A DNA stretch of 6,906 nucleotides, taken from contig JACIWF010000063.1 of the NCBI GenBank assembly GCA_014361095.1, positions 1-6,906 of the forward strand, in the 5' to 3' direction. The translations under genes were made by a program, and so were the position numbers. Positions within the stretch are counted from its first letter, which is position 1; each line of letters begins with the position of its first letter. This document shows, in pieces, positions 1 through 5,747 of this stretch. This DNA comes from Hadesarchaea archaeon (GTDB lineage: Archaea; Hadarchaeota; Hadarchaeia; Hadarchaeales; Hadarchaeaceae). Under the pieces are notes generated by a model, which saw only the letters and a program-made list of their open reading frames with translations, ran no database searches and was not told the DNA's origin.

Positions 1-475
1 TGAAACCGAAAAAGGGGTCGGGGACATAGCAATAACCCAACGGGATATCAGAGAAATCCAACTGGCCAAGGCGGCACTGTATAGTGGGGCGAAAATATTG
101 ATGAAAAGGAGGCAAATAGAGGAGAAGGACATTGAGAGAGTTTATCTGGCTGGAGCATTTGGCGCCTACATTGATAAGCTGAGCGCCAAAGTTATCGGGC
201 TCTATCCTGACATACCACTGAGCAAAGTAAAATCAGTGGGCAACGCGGCGGGTATGGGTGCAAAACAAGCGCTAATCTCGAATAAAAAAAGGGAAGACGC
301 TGAAGCTATTGCAAGAAATACCCGCTACTTGGAGCTGACCATTGCTCCCGAGTTTAACGATGAATTTATCGCCGCGATGTACATACCCCACGCCAAAATA
401 GACCGGTTCCCCAGCCTTCGAAAAAAGTGTGAAGAACTGCCAAGCTGGTCTGAAATATTAAAACCGAAAACATGA
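1..475 (+). CDS. RACo-type corrinoid activation protein (ASKHA ATPase), C-terminal part, 5' end missing
   Basis: The frame is open from base 2 and runs 157 codons to TGA at 473-475, so the true start lies outside the window. A TTG at 98 is an internal Leu, because conserved family sequence continues upstream of it. Visible family signatures are ITQRDIREIQLAKAA (residues 11-25), VYLAGAFG followed by YID (about 47-57), IGLYPDIPL, and SVGNAAGMGAKQAL, then an IARNTRYLELT segment and an AMYIPH near the end. This pattern is the C-terminal domain of RACo (the DUF4445 family). Known members are cytoplasmic ATPases that reduce Co(II) corrinoid proteins to the active Co(I) state using an N-terminal 2Fe-2S domain; that domain would lie upstream and is not seen. 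Such genes usually sit with corrinoid proteins and methyltransferases, so a methyl-transfer cluster probably lies to the left (inference). The family call is strong; the corrinoid partner is unknown. Confidence 0.9.
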   Translation, partial: ETEKGVGDIAITQRDIREIQLAKAALYSGAKILMKRRQIEEKDIERVYLAGAFGAYIDKLSAKVIGLYPDIPLSKVKSVGNAAGMGAKQALISNKKREDAEAIARNTRYLELTIAPEFNDEFIAAMYIPHAKIDRFPSLRKKCEELPSWSEILKPKT

Positions 476-584
476 ACCTTGTCCATGTTTCAGGTAGATG
501 GTTGCCTAATGCTCAAAGTACTGTCTGTTTTCTTAAAATTGCGAAATTAGCATCAAGATCTGAATTGTTGAGATTTTCCATTTG

Positions 585-687
585 GCTTTACCTAGTAACG
601 GGCGAACTCAGGAGCAACATACAAAATGGTCAATCCGATCCAAATTTTAGTCTCCGGCAGGCAAAAACTTGGCCGCTTTACCTAAAG
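585..687. repeat. Direct repeat GCTTTACCTA, two copies; the second sits in a dyad
   Basis: GCTTTACCTA occurs at 585-594 and exactly again at 675-684. The downstream copy is part of a perfect short dyad, CTTTA-CC-TAAAG (676-687), ending 43 bases before the BMP start codon. At the upstream copy the right arm is degraded (TAGTA). Two matching 10-mers in 255 bp are unlikely but not impossible by chance. A regulator binding site for the BMP gene is a reasonable guess; no regulator gene is present in the window. Confidence 0.3.
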
Positions 688-718
688 AGATAAAAAGGCA
701 CGGGTAGAACCCCTATCT

Positions 719-726
719 AAAGGTGA
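719..726 (+). promoter_or_regulatory. Ribosome binding site of the BMP gene
   Basis: AAAGGTGA lies four bases before the ATG at 731. GGTGA is complementary to the conserved 3' end of 16S rRNA and supports this ATG as the start. Confidence 0.65.
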
Positions 727-730
727 ATAA

Positions 731-1843
731 ATGGAAAAGAAAGGGATATCGACATCGGTAGCAGTTGTAATCGGTTTAGTAGTTGGTCTAGTAATCGGCG
801 CTGGAGCACTATATGCGATGGCACCCCAAGCACCAGCACAAACTGTTACAGTAACCACCACAGTGACCGGCACAACCACCGCACCACCAACGACGACACC
901 CACACCTTCGAAGCTAACTATGGGAGTCGTGATGTGGTGGCACCATGACGAAGGAACCTGGTCCCCCAGCCACGCTAAGGCTGTGGAAGCTGTCGCAGGC
1001 AAATACGGAATTGCGTACACTTGGATCGAGGAAACTGGTATCCAAAACGTCGAAAGTGTGATCGAACAAGCGGCATCCACTTATGACATTGTCTATATCG
1101 AAACAGACGAGTTCATGGAAGCAGCACTCAATGTCGCCAACCGACACCCTGATGTCTACTTCATACAGGAATGGGAGGCGGGTCCAATTGCTGACTCTGG
1201 TCTAACTGTGCCGAACAATATGATCTGCATCAACGCAGCGAATGTCTATCAGCTTCACTTCATCGCGGGCGCTGTGGCTGGAAAAATGACAGAGACCAAT
1301 AAGCTAGGGCTGATCATTGCGATTCCAGGGCCGAGAGCCAACCGAACTGTGGCAAACCCCTGGAGGGATGGTGCCCTGTACTCAAACCCGAACGTCACAG
1401 TTACTAGAGTTGACATGAACTCCTACTCCGACCCAGCAAAAGCGAGAGACACCATAGCCAGTTTCTCTGAGGCCGGGATTGACATCGTTTTCGTGAACCA
1501 AGATGACTTTGCCGCAACACTGGAAGCAGCAGTTAGAGGAATGTACACATTCCAAGAGTACATCGACATGGTACAATACTATCCAGACACCCTTATCGGA
1601 AACTGCGTTTGGGACTGGACTAGGCCTCTTGATGTTGCTGTGAACGCTATCGTGAACGGAACTTGGCAGAGCCTCAGAGCCCAAAGCGCTGAAATCTATT
1701 TGACCTTGGAACACAGAGACCTTGACATACCGACTTGGGGCAACATGGTTCCAGATGATGTCAAGAGCTTTGCAGAACAGCTCAGACAGGACATCATTGA
1801 CGGCAAAGTTGTTGTTCCTGAAAAAACCGAGTGGGTAGATTAG
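731..1843 (+). CDS. BMP-family (Med/PnrA-like) ABC transporter solute-binding protein, membrane-anchored
   Basis: This 370-residue protein begins with a charged MEKK and a hydrophobic helix (about 9-30), then a Thr/Pro-rich stalk (about 36-60). The helix is followed by Ala-Met rather than a lipobox Cys, so it is probably an archaeal membrane-tethered receptor facing outward. From residue 62 onward it follows the BMP family (PF02608) fold: a first strand TMGVVMWW, DIVYIETDEF (119-128), FIAGAVAGKMTETNKLG (177-193), NPNVTV (219-224), DPAKARDTIASF then GIDIVFVNQDD (234-259), and VWDW (293-296) followed by AIVNGTW. Known relatives bind purine nucleosides or similar solutes and deliver them to an ABC importer. 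The usual D-x-SFNQ ligand motif near the N-terminus is replaced by HHDEGTWSPSHAKAVE, so the ligand may not be a nucleoside. The gene appears monocistronic, between its own leader and a T-rich terminator. Its likely permeases are the minus-strand pair at 4878-6799. Confidence 0.9.
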   Translation: MEKKGISTSVAVVIGLVVGLVIGAGALYAMAPQAPAQTVTVTTTVTGTTTAPPTTTPTPSKLTMGVVMWWHHDEGTWSPSHAKAVEAVAGKYGIAYTWIEETGIQNVESVIEQAASTYDIVYIETDEFMEAALNVANRHPDVYFIQEWEAGPIADSGLTVPNNMICINAANVYQLHFIAGAVAGKMTETNKLGLIIAIPGPRANRTVANPWRDGALYSNPNVTVTRVDMNSYSDPAKARDTIASFSEAGIDIVFVNQDDFAATLEAAVRGMYTFQEYIDMVQYYPDTLIGNCVWDWTRPLDVAVNAIVNGTWQSLRAQSAEIYLTLEHRDLDIPTWGNMVPDDVKSFAEQLRQDIIDGKVVVPEKTEWVD

Positions 1844-1856
1844 AAAATACAAATTA

Positions 1857-1870
1857 TTTTTTCTTTTTTT
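1857..1870 (+). terminator. Oligo-T terminator after the BMP gene
   Basis: TTTTTTCTTTTTTT begins 13 bases after the TAG at 1841-1843. There is no GC-rich hairpin before it, which is the usual form of archaeal intrinsic termination. It separates the BMP transcript from the dehydrogenase gene. Confidence 0.75.
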
Positions 1871-1943
1871 ACCGGCTTAGTCAGAGATAGGTCTAGAAAT
1901 TTTGACAAAAAATCGGACAGAAACATGATTATTAACGAGACCT

Positions 1944-1957
1944 TGCCATAAATGGCA
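1944..1957. promoter_or_regulatory. Dyad TGCCAT-AA-ATGGCA upstream of the dehydrogenase gene
   Basis: Perfect 6-bp inverted arms are separated by two bases, 56 bp upstream of the dehydrogenase ATG and about 20 bp upstream of the TATA-like element. Position and symmetry suit a dimeric regulator operator. It could also be chance. Confidence 0.35.
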
Positions 1958-1976
1958 TAGATATCAATTCCGTCAG

Positions 1977-1984
1977 ATTTATTA
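1977..1984 (+). promoter_or_regulatory. Candidate TATA box of the dehydrogenase gene
   Basis: ATTTATTA lies 29 bases before the ATG at 2014. With the usual archaeal spacing of about 25 bases, transcription would start near 2005-2008 and leave a leader of only a few bases. This agrees with the absence of a Shine-Dalgarno directly before the ATG (sequence CCGAGACTT). Confidence 0.4.
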
Positions 1985-2013
1985 GCAAATAAGGTCAGCA
2001 ATTACCGAGACTT

Positions 2014-3036
2014 ATGAAAGCAGTCAGATACTATGGGCCTAACAAGCCCCTGAGAATTGAGGATATAGATTTGCCGAAAATTGGGGATGATGAAGTTCTG
2101 GTAAAAGTAAAGGCCGCAGGCATTTGTCACACTGATTTACACTTTTTGGATGGCACTCTGGTCCCATGGAAAGGCACACTGCCCATTACCTTGGGGCATG
2201 AAATAGCCGGAGAAATAGAGGAAGTAGGCGAAAAGGTGAAAAATTTCAAAAAGGGCGACCGGGTCGTCTTAAACAACAACAAGAGCTGCGGGAAGTGTGA
2301 ATACTGCAAAGCGGGAATGCAAAACTTGTGCGATGATCTGGACCAACATGGATTTACCATCGACGGCGGATACGCGGAATATGTTAAGACTGTTGAGAGA
2401 ACCCTAGTGAAGCTCCCGAATGAGGTCCCATTTGAAAAGGCAGCAGTGTTGCCGTGCGCAGTGGGGTCGGTATATCATGGGCTGGTTGACCAAGCCAAGC
2501 TCAAAGCTGGAGAAAGTTTGTTAATAAATGGCTTCGGCGGTCTGGGCACCAGCGCCTTTCAGGTGGCAAAACACCTCGGCGCCAAAGTTTTTGTCGTCGA
2601 TGTTTCCAAGGAGAAACTCAAGATGGCTGAGGAGATGGGGGCCGACGGTGCCGTCGATGGAACAAAACCCAACGTCAGCGAAGAGATAAAAAAGATGACC
2701 GGCGGCAAGGGTGTCAACGTGGCGCTGGAATTAGTAGGTCTGAAGAAAACAATGGAAAATGCCCTCAACAGCCTAGCCAAAACTGGCCGCTATGTGATCA
2801 TTGGTTATACAAAAGATCTGCTGGAGATAAACCCGCTATCGTTAGTGGTTGGCGAGTTCAGAATAATTGGATCGGTTTCATACACTCAACAGAACTTAAT
2901 TGATGTCGTAGAACTTGCTCGAATGAAAAAGATAACTCCAGTCGTCTCAAAAACCGTGGGTCTCGATGAAGTTCCTGATGTACTCAACCAGATGAAAGAA
3001 AAGAAAATAGTGGGCAGAGTAGTAGCCAGGCCATAA
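2014..3036 (+). CDS. Zinc-dependent alcohol dehydrogenase, medium-chain (MDR) family
   Basis: This 340-residue protein has the usual family length and a typical MKAVRYYGPNKPLRIED start. The catalytic zinc ligands are recognisable as C38 (GICHTD), H62-E63 (GHE) and C148 (LPCAVGSVYHGL). The structural zinc site is complete, with C92, C95, C98 and C106. The GroES-like catalytic domain covers roughly 1-155, and a Rossmann domain follows with GFGGLG (173-178). Asp196 at the end of the second strand suggests NAD(H) rather than NADP(H) preference (inference from family knowledge). It should interconvert an alcohol and an aldehyde or ketone in the cytoplasm; the substrate is not evident. It has its own promoter region with a dyad and probably a very short leader. 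It converges on the AOR gene 88 bp away, which makes a paired alcohol-to-aldehyde-to-acid route possible but not shown. No truncation or missing key residue was seen. Confidence 0.93.
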   Translation: MKAVRYYGPNKPLRIEDIDLPKIGDDEVLVKVKAAGICHTDLHFLDGTLVPWKGTLPITLGHEIAGEIEEVGEKVKNFKKGDRVVLNNNKSCGKCEYCKAGMQNLCDDLDQHGFTIDGGYAEYVKTVERTLVKLPNEVPFEKAAVLPCAVGSVYHGLVDQAKLKAGESLLINGFGGLGTSAFQVAKHLGAKVFVVDVSKEKLKMAEEMGADGAVDGTKPNVSEEIKKMTGGKGVNVALELVGLKKTMENALNSLAKTGRYVIIGYTKDLLEINPLSLVVGEFRIIGSVSYTQQNLIDVVELARMKKITPVVSKTVGLDEVPDVLNQMKEKKIVGRVVARP

Positions 3037-3118
3037 AATAAAAGATATGGGAACAGTCCGACGTTTAAGAAAAACGCAATCCAGCAATAATCGGGCTTTT
3101 AAGGTGCAGCTATTCGCC

Positions 3119-3124
3119 AAAAAA
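3119..3124 (-). terminator. Short T6 tract ending the minus-strand operon
   Basis: On the minus strand the AOR stop codon TAA (3125-3127) is followed immediately by TTTTTT, and a second T5 run lies at 3070-3074. These are modest candidates for an oligo-T terminator. The rest of the 88-bp convergent gap (3037-3124) shows no hairpin or long T-tract for the plus-strand dehydrogenase gene; only a TTTT at 3097-3100 is present. Confidence 0.4.
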
Positions 3125-4864
3125 TTACGGACTTCTATGCCTGTAATAATCCTCTAAATAGTTCTCAACCTTAAAAGTAAAGGCGACCCCACCCCTGACC
3201 CTTGGAACCTTCTCAAATCTCTCCGGAAGAGGATCACCTATTTTATCCCTACCCAGCGCTGCCTTGGTGAAGGCTACCTTCATATTGAATATTTCGCCAC
3301 CAATTTTATCCAAATCGTCTAAGCTCAGTTCAAGACCGGAAACTGATTTCAAAATTTTCGGTATGAAATCTACTGGCAGCCCCCCGGCCCAGATTTCAAA
3401 CGCGAAGGAACACATGACCAAACTATCGATTATCTCTGCAAAGTTCTGCCTTTTCACCAGTTCCCCGGCCAGACTCTCAGACCTCGGGAGACCAACAAAA
3501 TTGCTTCCGCCCTTGCCGTGATAAGCTCCCGAAGGCAGGGTCGCATAGTTCAATCCCTTATCCTGCTGAACTCTAGGATCATGCATGCATATCGGCGCAC
3601 CTTTAACGTGCATCGCAAACTTCGGAGCATCCCCACCTACCAACTCAGCAACCTTTTTCACCCCCTCGGCAAGAATGTTTCCGAATCCCTGCCGGTACGC
3701 TATCATCTCGATGAGCTCGGGAAAGCTGTCTCCACTGCCCCAATACAGTTGCACACCAATCCTCTCTCTGGACAAAATTTTCTTTTCGACGCATTCCATC
3801 AAAAATGCCATTAATGTCCCGGCCTCGATGGTGTCAATGCCAAGCAAGTTGCAAGCTCTGTTCGCCTTTACGATTGCCATCGGATCGTCCACAAGACACA
3901 GCGACCCCAGGGCGGCTATCGTCTCGTATTCAGGGCCCTTTTCTTCAATCCCATCCCACTCTATCCTTTTTTCACACCCGACCGGACAGTACTTGCAGGC
4001 GCTCATCTTCACCTTTACCCAATCGGACAACCTGTTGGCGGAAATCCTCCTTGCCGAGTCCTCCGACCACTCATCCTGCTCCCAGTTTTTCAGCGGAAGA
4101 TTTCCTCTTGCCAGATGGTTTTCCAGAAAAGATCCGGTGCCGAATTTGGAAAGTCTTTTAACGCCATCCTTTTCGAGCAAGTGCCCCAATATCTCCTTGC
4201 TCAGGTCGGCAACCGCCTGAGTCGGGGTGTATTTCTGCCCGCCTTTAACGGCGATTGCTTTCAAACCCTTCGAACCCAAAACGGCACCCAGCCCGCTCCT
4301 GCCCGCCACCCTGCCGCCATCGTTTGAAATTACTGAAAACTTCACTAAATTCTCACCCGCAGGACCTATGGAAAGCACGCTACAATCTCCACAAATCCGC
4401 CTAATCTCTTCCTCAGTTTTCTGAAGATCAAGCCCCCATATGTCTCGGGCATCCTTCAACTCAGCCCCACCATCACAAACCCAGAGAAAAACCGGTTTTC
4501 TTGACTTCCCAGTGACCAAAATTGCATCGAAACCTGCAGATTTAAGCTCCGGACCCCAAAAACCACCTGCGTCCGCGTCACCCAGAGTACCGGTCAGCGG
4601 AGACTTTGAGGCAACCACATATCGGCTTGACATCGGTATGGAAGTTCCTGTCACCGGACCTGCACAAAAAACAACTACGTTTTTTTCACTCAGAGGATCT
4701 ACTGACGGTTCAACCATTTTTGAAATGAACCACGTCGCCATCCCGCTACCGCCAATAAATCTCATCGCCTCTGGGGGGAGATCATCAGTTTTTGTTTGCC
4801 CCGAACTCAGATCAACCTTCAAAACTTTGCCAGCATATCCTGGGGGGTAGCTGGGTCCAACCAT
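3125..4864 (-). CDS. Aldehyde:ferredoxin oxidoreductase family protein (tungsten-bis-pterin enzyme)
   Basis: This 579-residue protein shows the AOR family from end to end. The N-terminus has GYAGKVLKVDLSSG (9-22), IGGSGMATW (37-45) and SKSPLTG (86-92). GGFWGPELKSAGFDAI follows at 100-115, then RSGLGAVLGSKGLKAIAV (189-206). The 4Fe-4S ligands are C290-x2-C293-x3-C297 plus C485 in DSLVMC. The pterin-binding loops are NLLGID (339-344) and DSLVMC (480-485). PEYET (311-315) contains the conserved active-site Glu region, and H449 in AYHGKGG probably matches the active-site His of Pyrococcus AOR. Known members oxidise aldehydes to acids in the cytoplasm and reduce ferredoxin. The start follows the permease stop by 13 nt, with only a weak GGGG eight bases before the ATG, so it is an operon partner of an ABC importer. 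The protein stops soon after YLEDYYRHR, where relatives usually carry a further 25-30 residues. Exact substrate is unknown; tungsten use rather than molybdenum is inferred. Confidence 0.93.
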   Translation of the reverse strand: MVGPSYPPGYAGKVLKVDLSSGQTKTDDLPPEAMRFIGGSGMATWFISKMVEPSVDPLSEKNVVVFCAGPVTGTSIPMSSRYVVASKSPLTGTLGDADAGGFWGPELKSAGFDAILVTGKSRKPVFLWVCDGGAELKDARDIWGLDLQKTEEEIRRICGDCSVLSIGPAGENLVKFSVISNDGGRVAGRSGLGAVLGSKGLKAIAVKGGQKYTPTQAVADLSKEILGHLLEKDGVKRLSKFGTGSFLENHLARGNLPLKNWEQDEWSEDSARRISANRLSDWVKVKMSACKYCPVGCEKRIEWDGIEEKGPEYETIAALGSLCLVDDPMAIVKANRACNLLGIDTIEAGTLMAFLMECVEKKILSRERIGVQLYWGSGDSFPELIEMIAYRQGFGNILAEGVKKVAELVGGDAPKFAMHVKGAPICMHDPRVQQDKGLNYATLPSGAYHGKGGSNFVGLPRSESLAGELVKRQNFAEIIDSLVMCSFAFEIWAGGLPVDFIPKILKSVSGLELSLDDLDKIGGEIFNMKVAFTKAALGRDKIGDPLPERFEKVPRVRGGVAFTFKVENYLEDYYRHRSP

Positions 4865-4877
4865 AGAAGTCGCCCCG

Positions 4878-5747
4878 CTACTCCCGTTTGTATGGAACCC
4901 CTAAAGCGGATGGAATGCCAGACTTTTTGCCGAGTATTCCTATTATCGCCAGCACCGCGACCACACCGATATGAGGTATAACTACCATGAATTCACTTGG
5001 CAGGAACAAAACACCAGCTACCTGAAGCCTGGTCTGGATTCCTATAAGTGAAGAAAAGAAGAGCGAACCCAGCAAAACACCTATTGGAGAAAATCTTCCG
5101 AACAAAACTATGGCAAAAGCCACCCAACCATAGCCGGCGATCATCTGATAGTTAAATCCTTGTAGCACGTGATCAGCCAGATAAGCACCGGCCATGCCCA
5201 TCAGACCGGCACCGATGATATTGCAGATCCACCGCACCCGAAATATGTTTATGCCGGCTATGTCGCCGACCTCGGGGCTTTCACCGGCCACATGGATCGC
5301 CAGCCCTTGCTTGGTCCATCTGAAAATAATAACGGTTATCACAAACAGCGCTATGGTCAAATAAAACACGTGATCAAATCCGAAAAGATAGCCAAATCTT
5401 TCGGGGATCTTGAATGCTCCTGGAAGAAGGATCGGGAACAGAAACTTACCCAAGCCTTCGGCGAGGAACCATAAGGTGAAACCGATGACTATCTGATTCA
5501 ACCGCCAGTTCACAGTTAACAGGGACAGCAAGACACCGAAAAACACCCCCCACAAAAACCCGACCAACAAACCGATCCATAACGACCCTGAGATGAAATA
5601 ACCATACAAGCCACCCACAGCCCCTGCCATCATTATTCCCTCCACAGCGATGTTGTAGACGCCGGCCTTCTGACCGATTAGTCCACCGAGAGCTGCCAGC
5701 CCTATAACGGGAAAGTAGGAAAGTACGGAGCTAATTACATCGATCAT
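4878..5747 (-). CDS. BMP-type (nucleoside-class) ABC transporter permease, second subunit
   Basis: This 289-residue, very hydrophobic protein has about eight or nine membrane segments and belongs to the BPD_transp_2 family (PF02653), similar to bacterial YufQ/NupQ-class subunits. Signatures are GVYNIAVEGIMM (29-40), the counterpart of the usual G-x-NIG-x-EG-x-M, the cytoplasmic loop GESPEVGDIAGIN (155-167) expected to contact the ATPase, and FGRFSPIGVLLGSLFF (216-231). It should form the membrane channel together with the permease encoded just upstream. Its ATG overlaps the upstream TGA by four bases, and a strong AGGAGG precedes the start by eight bases, so the two permeases are probably translated in a coupled way. 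The AOR gene follows after 13 nt. Length is normal for the short permease of these pairs. The cargo is not determined; nucleosides are the best-known substrates of this class. Confidence 0.92.
   Translation of the reverse strand: MIDVISSVLSYFPVIGLAALGGLIGQKAGVYNIAVEGIMMAGAVGGLYGYFISGSLWIGLLVGFLWGVFFGVLLSLLTVNWRLNQIVIGFTLWFLAEGLGKFLFPILLPGAFKIPERFGYLFGFDHVFYLTIALFVITVIIFRWTKQGLAIHVAGESPEVGDIAGINIFRVRWICNIIGAGLMGMAGAYLADHVLQGFNYQMIAGYGWVAFAIVLFGRFSPIGVLLGSLFFSSLIGIQTRLQVAGVLFLPSEFMVVIPHIGVVAVLAIIGILGKKSGIPSALGVPYKRE

Larger units (their letters stand above)
476..730. other. Intergenic control region between RACo-like and BMP genes
   Basis: This 255-bp gap has no convincing gene. A 73-codon open frame begins at 472, overlapping the RACo stop, but its product has no recognisable motif. 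A weak T-rich stretch TTTTCTT (528-534) could end the RACo transcript. A TATA-like AGATAAAAA (688-696) precedes the BMP start at a distance that would give a leader of roughly ten bases; this is only a candidate. A 10-bp direct repeat is listed separately. Confidence 0.5.

Noticed and set aside
98..475. Reading the first gene as a complete small protein from the TTG at 98
   Set aside because: Conserved RACo-family sequence continues in frame upstream to base 2, so this is the tail of a larger protein.
472..693. A 73-codon open frame overlapping the RACo stop by ATGA
   Set aside because: The overlap resembles an operon junction, but no ribosome binding site suited to a new gene is evident, the product has no recognisable motif, and it runs into the control region of the BMP gene.
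688..718. Possible leader hairpin before the BMP start (AGATA with TATCT, GGGT with ACCC)
   Set aside because: The arms are only 4-5 bp with a very unequal internal loop, so stability is doubtful, and it matches no known riboswitch class I can recognise.
682..1080. A 132-codon minus-strand open frame over the start of the BMP gene
   Set aside because: It is antisense to a well-supported gene, and its Val/Thr-rich composition is just the complement of the Thr/Pro stalk codons.
3125..3180. A frameshift or pseudogene explanation for the short AOR C-terminus
   Set aside because: No family-like tail sequence appears in the alternative minus-strand frames after the stop, and the rest of the frame is intact.
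3585..4220. A 211-codon plus-strand open frame inside the AOR gene
   Set aside because: It lies opposite the cofactor-binding core of AOR, whose motifs are clear on the minus strand; the plus-strand product is low in motif content and Ser/Pro-rich, typical of a shadow frame.
5169..5474. A 101-codon plus-strand open frame inside the second permease gene
   Set aside because: It is antisense to conserved permease sequence, including the ATPase-docking loop, and has no recognisable domain.
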